From JBFMFR01 sp040752025 (lineage in GTDB: Bacteria; Chloroflexota; Anaerolineae; Anaerolineales; UBA4823): 64,000 bases of DNA. Positions within the stretch are counted from its first letter, which is position 1, and every line of letters begins with the position of its first letter. The translations under genes were made by a program, and so were the position numbers. The notes beneath the pieces are model-generated. The model was given only the letters and a program-made list of their open reading frames with translations, was not told the origin of the DNA and ran no database searches. Of the stretch, positions 1 through 8,305 are shown in pieces. The DNA lies in contig JBFMFR010000018.1 in assembly GCA_040752025.1 (NCBI GenBank), positions 1 to 64,000 on the forward strand. The letters run 5' to 3'.

Positions 1-104
1 TGTGGACAACACAAGAGTTGTTATCCTTTCGTGTTCCAGCTCACTTCTTGGATCAATTGTCAACGATCAAACCCTTGTTTGCCTTGCCAGATGAAATCCA
101 TCAA

Positions 105-231
105 GTCAAATGAGGGACAATACCGAAGATTGGATTGATGAGGATTATCGAGTGATGTATTTTATGGACTAGGTCGAGAATGGCGTGATCAAAACGCTTA
201 TAACGTGGAGATTGTGGATTACCACAAGTGA
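105..231 (+). pseudogene. Decayed HigB-type toxin remnant (C-terminal part)
   Basis: Bases 193-231 read in one frame as NAYNVEIVDYHK followed by TGA, which matches the usual C-terminal ending of HigB/RelE-type mRNA interferase toxins. Upstream, about 145-175, a different frame gives YRVMYF, resembling the preceding strand of that fold, so at least one frameshift separates the two pieces. No intact start or full-length frame is visible. The stop lies 5 bases before the ATG of the antitoxin-like pseudogene, the normal toxin-first order of higBA. The left boundary is uncertain. Bases 1-104 hold nothing else I can recognise. Confidence 0.5.
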
Positions 232-236
232 GGTGT

Positions 237-549
237 ATGGTGAGCAAGATTCAACCCGTCCATCCAGGAGAAATCCTGCTGGAAGAATATCTCAGGCCCT
301 ACAACATCAGCCAGAACCGGCTGGCTTAGCACATGGGGATTACCGCCACCCGCCTGAACGAAATCGTGCGCGCCCGGTGCGGCATTAGCGGCGACACGGC
401 CTTGCGCCTGGGGCGCGCCACCGTCGCCACCCCCGAATTGTGGCTTGAACTTGCGGGCCCTCTACGAGCTGGAGACCGCCCGCGACGCCCTGGGCGAGCG
501 CCTGGAGGCGGAAGTAACCCCTTTGCTGCTGGAAGCCAGTGCTGGTTAG
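237..549 (+). pseudogene. HigA-family antitoxin pseudogene (in-frame stop and frameshift)
   Basis: Translation from the ATG at 237 starts MVSKIQPVHPGEILLEEYL, the hallmark N-terminus of HigA (XRE-type helix-turn-helix antitoxin). Codon 31 is TAG (327-329). The frame continues HMGITATRLNEIVRARCGIS, the HTH recognition region. After PELWL near 440 an extra base shifts the frame; the other frame continues NLRALYELETARDALG and ends at TAG 547-549. The span of 313 nt (3n+1) agrees with a one-base insertion. Two independent lesions suggest a dead gene, although sequencing error could explain one of them. It follows the HigB-like remnant directly. Bases 550-685 show nothing beyond spacer sequence. 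Confidence 0.75.
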
Positions 550-685
550 CCAGCCCGCCTGGGGGGAAGTAACAGATAGAATACCGCATAAGTGAATTAT
601 GCTCGATTGTGCGGTTACAATCTTCTTTCAAGCCGTTCATACTGCGTTTACAATTTGTGGCTAGAATAGGGGGAATGAGGTCAAG

Positions 686-1600
686 ATGCGAACCAAAATC
701 CTAGCTGCTTTATTCTTGCTGTTGTTGATGCTTCCTGCCTGCGCCTGTCCCAACCGGGCGAGAAGTTTTCCCGGTTCGGAAACCCTCGCCGCTCAGTCTA
801 CTCCAATTGGCCAAACCAGTTCAACGGTTGCCTACAAAACGGTTTCAGGTGTTGACCCCGAGCTGCTCAGTCTCGACATCCACGCCCCTGCAAACGCCCA
901 AAACGCGCCGGTGGTGATGTGGGTTCACGGCGGCGGGTACGTGACGGGCGACAAAGCCAACCAGATGCCCAATAAAGTTGCCTTGTTCAACGGGCAGGGC
1001 TGGATTTTGGTCAGCGTCAACTACCGGCTGAGTACGCCAGACAAGGGCGCGGCGCAGTTCCCCGATCATTTTCTGGATGTGGCGGCGGCGGTGGCCTGGG
1101 TTCGGGAGCATATCCCGGCCTACGGCGGCGATCCGCACCGCATTGCCCTGCTCGGCCACTCGGCGGGCGCGGACATTGTCTCGAACCTGGCAGTCAATCC
1201 AGTCTATTTACAAGAATACGGCCTGGAACTTTCCTCGCTGACCTGCGCTGCCCCGCTCGACACTGCGGGCTTCGACAAGGCCGCGGCAGGCGACAGCGAG
1301 CAGGAGCAGTGGCAGAACGCCCTCGGCAACAACCCGAACTATGTGACTGAAACTTCCGCCACCCTGCTCATCCAGCCGGACCTCGGCATTGCGCCCATGC
1401 TGGGGGTGGTGCGCGGCGCGGAACGCCGCCAGCTAATCGAAACCGAACTTATCGCGGCATTGCAAGCAGCGGGTATCGAAGCCATTCTTGTGGATGCGAC
1501 CTCCCTCTCGCACGAAGAAGTCAACAGCCAAATCGGCGCGCCCGGCGACACGGTGATGACCGCGCCGCTGACCGAATTTTTGCAGGGATGTTTCGAATGA
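686..1600 (+). CDS. Alpha/beta-hydrolase lipoprotein (HSL/carboxylesterase-like)
   Basis: A 304-residue exported esterase-like protein. Residues 1-19 form a signal peptide ending in a lipobox (LPAC, Cys19), so it is probably membrane-anchored outside the cytoplasm. HGGG at 81-84 is the oxyanion-hole motif of the hormone-sensitive-lipase/BD-FAE esterases. GHSAG at 157-161 supplies the nucleophile Ser159. A likely catalytic His sits in SLSHEEVN near residue 275. Members hydrolyse short-chain or aryl esters; the substrate here is unknown. The stop overlaps the start of the next lipoprotein gene (ATGA), suggesting translational coupling. The start is chosen because the hydrophobic signal follows at once. 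Confidence 0.75.
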   Translation: MRTKILAALFLLLLMLPACACPNRARSFPGSETLAAQSTPIGQTSSTVAYKTVSGVDPELLSLDIHAPANAQNAPVVMWVHGGGYVTGDKANQMPNKVALFNGQGWILVSVNYRLSTPDKGAAQFPDHFLDVAAAVAWVREHIPAYGGDPHRIALLGHSAGADIVSNLAVNPVYLQEYGLELSSLTCAAPLDTAGFDKAAAGDSEQEQWQNALGNNPNYVTETSATLLIQPDLGIAPMLGVVRGAERRQLIETELIAALQAAGIEAILVDATSLSHEEVNSQIGAPGDTVMTAPLTEFLQGCFE

Positions 1601-3366
1601 TGAGCGTGAAACGAGCAAATATCCTGATTCTGCTATTCCTGTGCGCCTCTAGCGTTTCGTGCAGGCTTAGCGGGTCTGCCCCAGCGCATGTACAGACTCC
1701 TGACGGGAGTCCGACCAGCGCTCCTGCCGCTACTGCCACTGCCACAACCATCTTCCGCCTGGTTTACACGGAAGACACACCGGGCATCCGCTCGGGTGCG
1801 CTCTGGGATGCCAATGATGACGGATATCTGGATATTGCCTTTGGGACGCCAAAGCGTGCGCATTTCATTACCAACGACAACGGTACAGGAAACTTCGATG
1901 CAAATACCACTTACAACGTATCGTTTTCCGGCACCGGCTGGGGCGCGCTGGATTTCGACCATGATGGAAAGTTAGACCTGCACCTGAACACGGACAAATA
2001 CGGGAATGCCATTTCTTCAAGCGATTCAAGCATTTCATTTACAGACATTGGAACGGAAATACAGCAAGCCGTGGTCCGAAATGCCCTGTTTGCAGATTTC
2101 GATGGCGATGGTTATACGGACGCGTTCCTGACAACCTCCTCTTTTCGAGAGCGCCACCAATGGCCGTTTTTCTTTCGAGGCAATGCTTCCGGGGCTTTCG
2201 ACGCTGCCAACCTCATCGATACGATACTGGATCCAAATACCAGTGGTTTCTGGCATAGCTTAACGCCGCCAACAAGCCAGCTTCCGGCTGCCGACCAGGC
2301 TTGCGCAAATGAAGACTGGGCGACCAAGCAAATCAAAGGGGGCATTGTGCGGGATTTCGATAAGGATGGGAAAGCGGATGTGCTCCTTGCAGTCTATGCC
2401 GATGCCGGATACCAGGATGAGCGCTGCCTGAAATTTGCGACCATGCGGGCATTTTATTCTGAGCGTGGGTTGTACTACCTGCACAACCTCAGCTCTCCCG
2501 GGCATTTTGCCTTCGAAGAGATTGCAGCAAGCGCGTTGGGGGGCTTTGCGAATGGACAGGACAGTACCGTATGGAATCCCTATCAAGCGACCGCGCTGGA
2601 CTACGATAACGATGGCGACCTGGACTTATTCGTAGGAGCAACTGTGAGAAAAGGGCGATTGAGTGGTGATGAAGATACTCGCGCCGCAGCATTTTTCGAG
2701 AATGACGGCGCTGGACAGTTCATCGACAAAACAGCAGCAGCGGGCTTTCAATGGATCAACGACCTGGCTGTCTCAGAGAGGTCTGAGATTAACCTCGCGG
2801 CTGGCGGCGCGTTCGACTACGACAATGATGGGTATGTGGACTTGATCTTTGTGAACAGGAATGGTATGAATGAACCAACGTACCAGTACGTGTTTGTGTT
2901 TCGAAATTTGGGGGATAAAACGTTCGAGCTAATTCCTCCCGCCAGGCATGGCATGAACAGGAACAGCGGAAGAGATATAACATACGGGGATCTCAATAAC
3001 GATGGATATCTGGATACGGTTATCATGGACGGAGAAGGCGGCGGAACGCAAGGGAGCAATGATGCTCAGGTGTACTTCAACACGCTCAGCACAAATGGAA
3101 ATCATTGGCTGGGCATTGATGCGGTGTCTCCAGACGGCAGTCCTGCCATAGGCGCGAAAGTAACCCTTTATAACCCCGCGACCCATCAGATTCTGGGATA
3201 CGACGAAGTGCGAACGGATTTTAGCTATCGTTCAAAGAAAACCCCTCGGGTGTACTTCGGGCTGGGGACAAGGACCAGCGTTACGGTGGAGGTGGAATAT
3301 TCGGGGGAAAAGGTGACACTTACATCCATAACTCCCGATACCGTGATGAAAGTTGTTGCTCGGTAG
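1597..3366 (+). CDS. FG-GAP/VCBS-repeat lipoprotein with ASPIC/UnbV C-terminus
   Basis: A 589-residue secreted beta-propeller protein. A short signal ends in a lipobox-like segment (ASSVSC). Calcium-binding FG-GAP/VCBS motifs of the DxDxDGxxD type recur through the chain, for example DFDHDGKLDL, DFDGDGYTDA, DFDKDGKADV, DYDNDGDLDL, DYDNDGYVDL and DLNNDGYLDT. The last 90 residues (from NHWLGIDAV) resemble the ASPIC/UnbV domain found at the end of CRTAC1-like proteins. The propeller suggests extracellular ligand or carbohydrate binding rather than catalysis. I chose the ATG at 1597, which overlaps the preceding TGA and has AGGGA 8 bases upstream; an in-frame ATG at 1588 is the alternative. Confidence 0.75.
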   Translation: MMSVKRANILILLFLCASSVSCRLSGSAPAHVQTPDGSPTSAPAATATATTIFRLVYTEDTPGIRSGALWDANDDGYLDIAFGTPKRAHFITNDNGTGNFDANTTYNVSFSGTGWGALDFDHDGKLDLHLNTDKYGNAISSSDSSISFTDIGTEIQQAVVRNALFADFDGDGYTDAFLTTSSFRERHQWPFFFRGNASGAFDAANLIDTILDPNTSGFWHSLTPPTSQLPAADQACANEDWATKQIKGGIVRDFDKDGKADVLLAVYADAGYQDERCLKFATMRAFYSERGLYYLHNLSSPGHFAFEEIAASALGGFANGQDSTVWNPYQATALDYDNDGDLDLFVGATVRKGRLSGDEDTRAAAFFENDGAGQFIDKTAAAGFQWINDLAVSERSEINLAAGGAFDYDNDGYVDLIFVNRNGMNEPTYQYVFVFRNLGDKTFELIPPARHGMNRNSGRDITYGDLNNDGYLDTVIMDGEGGGTQGSNDAQVYFNTLSTNGNHWLGIDAVSPDGSPAIGAKVTLYNPATHQILGYDEVRTDFSYRSKKTPRVYFGLGTRTSVTVEVEYSGEKVTLTSITPDTVMKVVAR

Positions 3367-3397
3367 AGCTTAGTTTATCTTCTTGGAGGAATCGCTG

Positions 3398-5497
3398 ATG
3401 AAAACCAAGTCCATCTCTTGGATAATTTTATTGATGGCTGTTCTTGCCTGCCGTTTCACCGCCGCAGAAGCTCCGCTCGCGTCTGTATTATCCCCGCAGG
3501 GGGATGCGCCAACCCCGGTCCCCGACTCCACCCCAGCCGCTCCGCTGTGCCGTAACTTGCTGCCCATCGAAACGGACTCCACGCTCACGCAGTGGAACGA
3601 AGCGCACATTGTTTGCGCGCCAGGCGAAGCCAACCAGCGCGGCGAGCTGTTCGTCTTCCTGCCCGGCACGGGAGCCACGCCCCAAGATTATACCCACCTG
3701 ATGGATGCCGCTGCCGAAGCAGGTTTGCACGGCATTGCCTTGCGCTATCCCAATGACGAAAGCGTCAACATTGATATCTGTCCGTCTGACCCCGACGATA
3801 ACTGCCACCAACTGGTGCGCCAGGAAACCATTCAAGGCGTGGATGTCTCGCCGCATGTGGCGGTGGATAGCCGGAATTCCATCGAAGCCCGCCTGCAAAG
3901 CGCCTTGGCCTTTCTTGCTGCGCACGCCCCCGCCGAAGGCTGGGAATACTATCTGGGAAACGGCACGCCACGCTGGAACACAATCGTTGTCGCCGGTCAC
4001 TCCCAGGGCGGTGGACATGCCATCTATTTTGCCAAACTGCACCCTGTCCAACGCGTCATTGCCTTCACTTGGGTGGATGTCCGCAAGCGTGAACTTGCCT
4101 CATGGATTACCGACATGCCCTCCGCCACCCCCGCCGAAAACTACTATTTGTTCTGGCATCAAGACGACCAGCCGATTGCCGGCTACCAGCCTGACCTGAT
4201 GACTGCCCTGGGCTTGGATGGCTTCGGCTCCCCAGTGATAATAGAACAGAGTATCCCGCCCTATCAGAACACACATGCCTTGGTTGTCATCACTCCCTCT
4301 CCCGCCGACCAGATTGCCCATAATACCCCAGTTGTGGATTTTGCCCTCAATTTCGATGCTAACGGCGCTCCTATTTACAAAGCCGCCTGGCAATACCTGC
4401 TTACCCTTGAAGCCCCAACGGCTGCCGCTGTGCCCACGCCAATCTCAGCAGCAGTTAACGCGGTCAAAATGGGCAACTCGCCGCTCGGCTACATCGACCC
4501 CGAATTTTATTCCGCCCTCAACCTCGTCACCTTCGCAGATGCGGACATGAACGCCTGGCTCGCCGCGCTGGACCCGCAGACAGGTGATTTCGTTTCTCCC
4601 GACGGCAGGGATATTTTCATCGACCGCGACCTCACACCCCTGCGCGTTTCCTTCAACGCTCCCGAATTCGGCGTGGACAAAAACGGCTGGGCGTTGTACT
4701 ACACCAAAGACGTGAACGGCGTCCCGCAAATTTTCCGCGCCGCCGTTAGCGGCGAAACCGTCACCACCGAAAATTTGACCGATGACGGCATCATCCGCCT
4801 GAGCGCGCAGGCGAGCAAAAATCCCCTGCTCGAAAACACGCGGCTCTTGTACGCGCGCGGCGGCTTCTCACCTGACGAGGGTAACATCGGCTGGCTGGAT
4901 GAATCCGCCCCGCAGACCAGCGAAACCATCGCCGACAAAATCGACCGCGGCGCACGCTGGATAGACGGCACGACCTCTTTCGCCTTCGTGCGCGATGGGC
5001 AGGCGGTCGTGTACGAAACCGAAACGAAAACCGCCCAAATGGTCACGGACACGCCTGGGGAGAAGACCTACGCCTATGGCTGGCTCGCCCCCGAAACGGG
5101 CGGAATCCTGCTCCTGACCATTGTGGATGATGCCCGCCTCGAAATCTATGCCGATAACGGCTCGGCGCCCTGGGACTTGATCTCCACCCTGACCATCCCC
5201 GCCGCATCCGCTTACAGCGTCATCGGCTCACCCGAACCTTTCATCGCAGGCGGCAAATCCTACGTCACGCTTGTCGTCAAGAAGAATACCAACTACGCCC
5301 CCGCTGAAGTGTGGGTCTGGGGCATCGCCAGCGGCGCGGAGCGCTTTGCCCTGCGCTGTGACGATGGGCAGGGTGAACTCATTCGCACCGACCCAGAGAC
5401 TTACATCGGCGCGAACCAGGTTTTTGTGTACTACAACACCATCGGCAGGGAGCAACGTTTCGGACTTTTTCGCTGCAATACGGGGTTGGCGCCCTAA
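3398..5497 (+). CDS. Large lipoprotein: alpha/beta-hydrolase domain plus beta-propeller-like C-terminus
   Basis: A 699-residue exported protein. The N-terminus has a hydrophobic signal with a lipobox (LMAVLAC). Roughly residues 35-330 form an alpha/beta-hydrolase domain resembling the BPSS1187 family, with AGHSQGGGHA as nucleophile elbow and FLPGTGATP near the oxyanion position. The C-terminal half has repeated short strands with FxRDG- and YYTKD-like segments, resembling a TolB/WD40-type propeller. GGAGGA at 3385-3390 sits 7 bases before this ATG, which decides the start over an upstream in-frame ATG at 3383. It is the third exported protein in a row on this strand. The substrate is unknown. 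Confidence 0.6.
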   Translation: MKTKSISWIILLMAVLACRFTAAEAPLASVLSPQGDAPTPVPDSTPAAPLCRNLLPIETDSTLTQWNEAHIVCAPGEANQRGELFVFLPGTGATPQDYTHLMDAAAEAGLHGIALRYPNDESVNIDICPSDPDDNCHQLVRQETIQGVDVSPHVAVDSRNSIEARLQSALAFLAAHAPAEGWEYYLGNGTPRWNTIVVAGHSQGGGHAIYFAKLHPVQRVIAFTWVDVRKRELASWITDMPSATPAENYYLFWHQDDQPIAGYQPDLMTALGLDGFGSPVIIEQSIPPYQNTHALVVITPSPADQIAHNTPVVDFALNFDANGAPIYKAAWQYLLTLEAPTAAAVPTPISAAVNAVKMGNSPLGYIDPEFYSALNLVTFADADMNAWLAALDPQTGDFVSPDGRDIFIDRDLTPLRVSFNAPEFGVDKNGWALYYTKDVNGVPQIFRAAVSGETVTTENLTDDGIIRLSAQASKNPLLENTRLLYARGGFSPDEGNIGWLDESAPQTSETIADKIDRGARWIDGTTSFAFVRDGQAVVYETETKTAQMVTDTPGEKTYAYGWLAPETGGILLLTIVDDARLEIYADNGSAPWDLISTLTIPAASAYSVIGSPEPFIAGGKSYVTLVVKKNTNYAPAEVWVWGIASGAERFALRCDDGQGELIRTDPETYIGANQVFVYYNTIGREQRFGLFRCNTGLAP

Positions 5498-5525
5498 GCG
5501 TGTATCAAATCAACGAAGCCGAGTC

Positions 5526-5554
5526 TTGACGCCCGGCGCGCCTGGTAGTATAGT
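5526..5554 (+). promoter_or_regulatory. Sigma70-type promoter of the thr operon
   Basis: TTGACG at 5526-5531 and TATAGT at 5549-5554 are separated by exactly 17 bases, close to the consensus. Transcription would start near 5561, only about 4 bases before the leader-peptide ATG at 5565, so the leader peptide would be translated from a nearly leaderless transcript. Confidence 0.75.
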
Positions 5555-5564
5555 TGTGCCCATT

Positions 5565-5648
5565 ATGAAGAAAGCACTGGCCTGCGCCAATTCTTTGAGC
5601 ACTTCTACTACCCGGGAGCCCCTCCTGGGCGTTGGCGCGCCGGGCTAG
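5565..5648 (+). CDS. Threonine-codon leader peptide of the thrC attenuator
   Basis: A 27-residue ORF, MKKALACANSLSTSTTREP then LLGVGAPG and TAG. Three Thr codons occur in four positions (ACT 5601, ACT 5607, ACC 5610), flanked by Ser codons, and the operon downstream encodes threonine synthase and aspartate kinase. The Thr run ends exactly at the 5' edge of the first arm of an RNA hairpin set (5611-5699). This is the arrangement of amino-acid attenuator leader peptides such as thrL in enterobacteria. There is no sequence similarity to thrL to lean on; the call rests on position, codon content and RNA geometry. No ribosome-binding site is possible if transcription starts near 5561. Confidence 0.7.
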   Translation: MKKALACANSLSTSTTREPLLGVGAPG

Positions 5649-5699
5649 TGCGAAGCCCGAACGAAGGCCATTTTTCCAACGCCCCAGCTACGGGGCGTT
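5611..5699 (+). promoter_or_regulatory. Attenuator RNA: pause hairpin, antiterminator and terminator arms
   Basis: Four arms can be read. Arm 1 (5611-5618, CCCGGGAG) pairs with arm 2 (5622-5629, CTCCTGGG; one G-U). Arm 2 also holds GGGCGTTGG (5627-5635), perfectly complementary to arm 3 CCAACGCCC (5676-5684). Arm 3 is in turn the 5' side of the terminator. So 1:2 plus 3:4, or 2:3 alone, are mutually exclusive. A ribosome stalled on the Thr codons (5601-5612) would cover arm 1 and free arm 2 to form the antiterminator. A ribosome reaching the stop at 5646 would cover arm 2 and let the terminator form. The pairings are seen; their energies and in vivo use are not. Confidence 0.75.
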
Positions 5700-5703
5700 T
5701 TTT
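5678..5703 (+). terminator. Intrinsic terminator of the thr attenuator
   Basis: AACGCCCC (5678-5685) pairs with GGGGCGTT (5692-5699) around a 6-base loop, and the T run 5698-5703 begins in the stem. It lies before thrC rather than after the preceding lipoprotein gene, and its 5' arm doubles as the antiterminator partner. Confidence 0.85.
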
Positions 5704-5757
5704 GTTGTATGCGCCAGGCGCGCTGGCAAGGCAGGCTGGCGGAGAGGAGTTATGTGC

Positions 5758-6837
5758 ATGTCATCCAAGAAGAACCACAACCCGGGCATCCTGGGCCGTT
5801 ACCGCGCTTTGCTGGATATCCCGGCGCACACCGCCGAGGTCAGCCTGCTGGAGGGGGATACGCCGTTGATTCCGCTGCCGCGCCTGGCGGAGGAGCTGGG
5901 CGGGGGCTTCGAGCTGTACGCCAAGTTCGAAGGGCTGAACCCGACGGGCTCGTTCAAGGACCGCGGCATGACGGTGGCGATCAGCGAGGCGCTGGGGCGC
6001 GGGGCCGGGGCGGTGATCTGCGCTTCGACCGGCAACACGGCCGCCTCGGCGGCGGCTTACGCCGCCCGGGCCGGGCTGCGCTGCTTTGTGTTGATCCCGC
6101 AGGGCAAGGTGGCGGCGGGAAAGCTGGCCGGGGCGGCGGCCTATGGGGCGCAGGTGATCCAGGTGCAGGGCTCTTTCGACGATGCCCTGGCCCTGGTGGT
6201 GGCGATCACGGAGCGCTACCCGGTGGCGCTGGTTAACTCGCTGAACCCGTATCGCCTGGAGGGGCAGAAGACCGGGGCGTTCGAGATTTGCGAGGCGTTG
6301 GGCAGCGCCCCCGAGCTGTTGTGCCTGCCGGTGGGCAACGCCGGCAACATCACGGCCTACTGGATGGGCTTCCAGCAGTATCACCGGCTGCATGCCAGCG
6401 GGCTGCCGCGCATCCTGGGGGTGCAGGCCAGCGGGGCGGCGCCGCTGGTGCTGGGGCACCCGGTGGAGAAACCCGAGACAGTGGCGACTGCTATCCGCAT
6501 CGGTAAGCCGGCGCGCGGCGAACAGGCCGTGCATGCCGCCGAGGAATCCGGCGGGGAGATCATCGCCGTGGAGGACAGCCAAATCCTGGCGATGCAGCGC
6601 CGCCTGGCGAGCGAGGGCGTGTGGGTGGAGCCGGCTTCCGCTGCCGGGCTGGCGGGTTTTGCCTGCCAGGTGCGCGCTGGAGCGCTGCAGCCGCGCGGCT
6701 TGCGCGTGGCGGCGGTGTGCACCGGGCACGGGTTGAAGGACCCGGAGATTATCACACGTTCGATGCCCAGCCCGCAGGCGCTGCCAGCGAAGTTGGAAGC
6801 TTTGGAAGCTGTTTTGGTTGAAAATTTAAGGAGTTGA
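5758..6837 (+). CDS. thrC: Threonine synthase
   Basis: A 359-residue PLP enzyme that converts O-phospho-L-homoserine to threonine, the last step of threonine synthesis. NPTGSFKDRG (61-70) holds the PLP Schiff-base lysine (Lys67). CASTGNTAASAAAYAA and LPVGNAGNIT are the phosphate-binding loops typical of fold-type II enzymes. The length fits the short bacterial ThrC class. I chose ATG 5758 because AGGAG at 5745-5749 lies 8 bases upstream; the in-frame ATG at 5752 would be only 2 bases away. It is the first gene after the attenuator and lies 4 bases before the aspartate kinase gene. The homoserine kinase and dehydrogenase genes are not in this window. Confidence 0.93.
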   Translation: MSSKKNHNPGILGRYRALLDIPAHTAEVSLLEGDTPLIPLPRLAEELGGGFELYAKFEGLNPTGSFKDRGMTVAISEALGRGAGAVICASTGNTAASAAAYAARAGLRCFVLIPQGKVAAGKLAGAAAYGAQVIQVQGSFDDALALVVAITERYPVALVNSLNPYRLEGQKTGAFEICEALGSAPELLCLPVGNAGNITAYWMGFQQYHRLHASGLPRILGVQASGAAPLVLGHPVEKPETVATAIRIGKPARGEQAVHAAEESGGEIIAVEDSQILAMQRRLASEGVWVEPASAAGLAGFACQVRAGALQPRGLRVAAVCTGHGLKDPEIITRSMPSPQALPAKLEALEAVLVENLRS

Positions 6838-6841
6838 GTTC

Positions 6842-8293
6842 ATGAACCAGGCTGTTATCCCCCCTGAACCCTTGCTGGTGATGAAATTCGGCGGCACCTC
6901 GGTCGGGACGCCGGAGGCCATGCACCAGGTGGTCGAGATCGTCCGGCAGAGCCGCAGCAACTGGCCGAGCCTGGTGGTGATCACGTCTGCCCTGGCGACG
7001 GTGACCAACCTGCTGCTGGAAGGCGCGGCGCTGGCGGAGCACGGCGATGCGCAAACTTATGTGCAGCACGCCGCCCGGCTGCGCCAGCTTCATTTTTCGA
7101 TGGCTGAAGCGCTGGTGAGCGAGCCGGCCGAGCGCGAGGGCGTCGAGCAGCGCATCGAGGCCTTGATCGGCGAGTTTTCGGCGCGCTGCCAGGCGATCCA
7201 CGTGCTGGGCGAAGCGACGCGGCGCGCCCTGGACGCGGTGGCGGCGCTGGGCGAGCGCATGAGCGTGCAACTGCTGGCGGCGGCGCTGGAGAGCGGAGGC
7301 ATCCCGGCGCAGGCGGTGGAAGCCACGCAGTTGATCGAAACGGACGATCATTTTCAAAATGCCCACCCCGATTTCGCTGCCACTACGGACAAGACCCGGC
7401 AGGTGCTCGGGCCGCTCCTGGGGCAGGGGCGCGTGGCGGTAGTTACCGGGTTCATTTCTGCTACTCCTGAAGGCGTGACGACCACGCTGGGGCGCGGCGG
7501 CAGCGATTACACCGCCGGCATCCTGGGGGCGGTGCTCCCGGCGCAGGATGTGTGGATCTGGACGGACGTGGACGGGGTGATGAGCGCCGACCCGCGCCTG
7601 GCTCCCGACGCCCGCACGATCCCGGAGATCACCTATCGTGAGATCGCCGAGCTGGCATATTACGGCGCCAAGGTGCTGCACCCCAAGACGATCCGCCCGC
7701 TGGTGGATGCGGGCATCGGGCTGCGCATTTGCAATACGTTCAACCCGGGGCATCCGGGCACGCGCCTGGTGCCCGATTCGCCGGCGAAGAATGGGCGCAA
7801 GCCGGACGGCAGTGCGGTGGTCAAAGCGGTGACCACCATCCGCAGGCAGCGGCTGGTGACGGTGGAAGGCCGCGGCATGCTGGGCGTGCCCGGTGTGGCG
7901 GCGCGCACCTTCGCCGCGGTGGCCTCCACGGGCACCAGCGTGCCTCTGATCACCCAGGCCTCTTCCGAGCAGTCGATCTGCTTCGCCGCGCCTTTCGAGA
8001 CGGTCGATCAAATCGTGACCGCCCTGGAAAAGGTGTTCGCCGCCGAGATCGCCAGGCAGGATATCGACCGCATCTGGGCAACGGAGGAGGTCTCGATCAT
8101 CACGGCGGTGGGGGCGGGCATGATCCACACCCCGGGGGTGGCGGGCCGGGTGTTCAGCGCCCTGGGGGCCGAAAACGTCAACGTGATCGCCATCGCCCAG
8201 GGGTCTTCCGAAGTGTCGATCAGCCTGGTGGTGGATGCCGGTGCAACCGACGTGGCGGTGAAAGCCGTACACGCCCTGATCTTATCCGAATGA
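6842..8293 (+). CDS. Aspartate kinase
   Basis: A 483-residue aspartokinase phosphorylating L-aspartate, the committed step toward lysine, methionine and threonine. KFGGTSVG (15-22) is the signature N-terminal nucleotide-binding motif. GRGGSDYTAGI near 219 and WTDVDGVMSADPR near 240 are further conserved kinase motifs. The last 150 residues contain two ACT-domain-like segments (VPGVAARTFAAVA, TPGVAGRVFSALG) that usually bind the feedback amino acid. It is monofunctional, with no homoserine dehydrogenase domain. Co-transcription with thrC behind a threonine attenuator suggests a threonine-oriented isozyme (lysC/thrA class); which amino acid inhibits it cannot be read here. Confidence 0.93.
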   Translation: MNQAVIPPEPLLVMKFGGTSVGTPEAMHQVVEIVRQSRSNWPSLVVITSALATVTNLLLEGAALAEHGDAQTYVQHAARLRQLHFSMAEALVSEPAEREGVEQRIEALIGEFSARCQAIHVLGEATRRALDAVAALGERMSVQLLAAALESGGIPAQAVEATQLIETDDHFQNAHPDFAATTDKTRQVLGPLLGQGRVAVVTGFISATPEGVTTTLGRGGSDYTAGILGAVLPAQDVWIWTDVDGVMSADPRLAPDARTIPEITYREIAELAYYGAKVLHPKTIRPLVDAGIGLRICNTFNPGHPGTRLVPDSPAKNGRKPDGSAVVKAVTTIRRQRLVTVEGRGMLGVPGVAARTFAAVASTGTSVPLITQASSEQSICFAAPFETVDQIVTALEKVFAAEIARQDIDRIWATEEVSIITAVGAGMIHTPGVAGRVFSALGAENVNVIAIAQGSSEVSISLVVDAGATDVAVKAVHALILSE

Positions 8294-8305
8294 GGGACTG
8301 CTACG

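Noticed and set aside
5498..5757. T-box riboswitch before thrC
   Set aside because: No T-box consensus (AGGGTGGNACCGCG-like) and no specifier stem; the leader ORF with Thr codons and the 1-2-3-4 arms explain the region better.
6752..8272. Minus-strand open frame opposite aspartate kinase
   Set aside because: His/Arg/Gly-rich shadow frame; aspartate kinase motifs are unmistakable on the plus strand.
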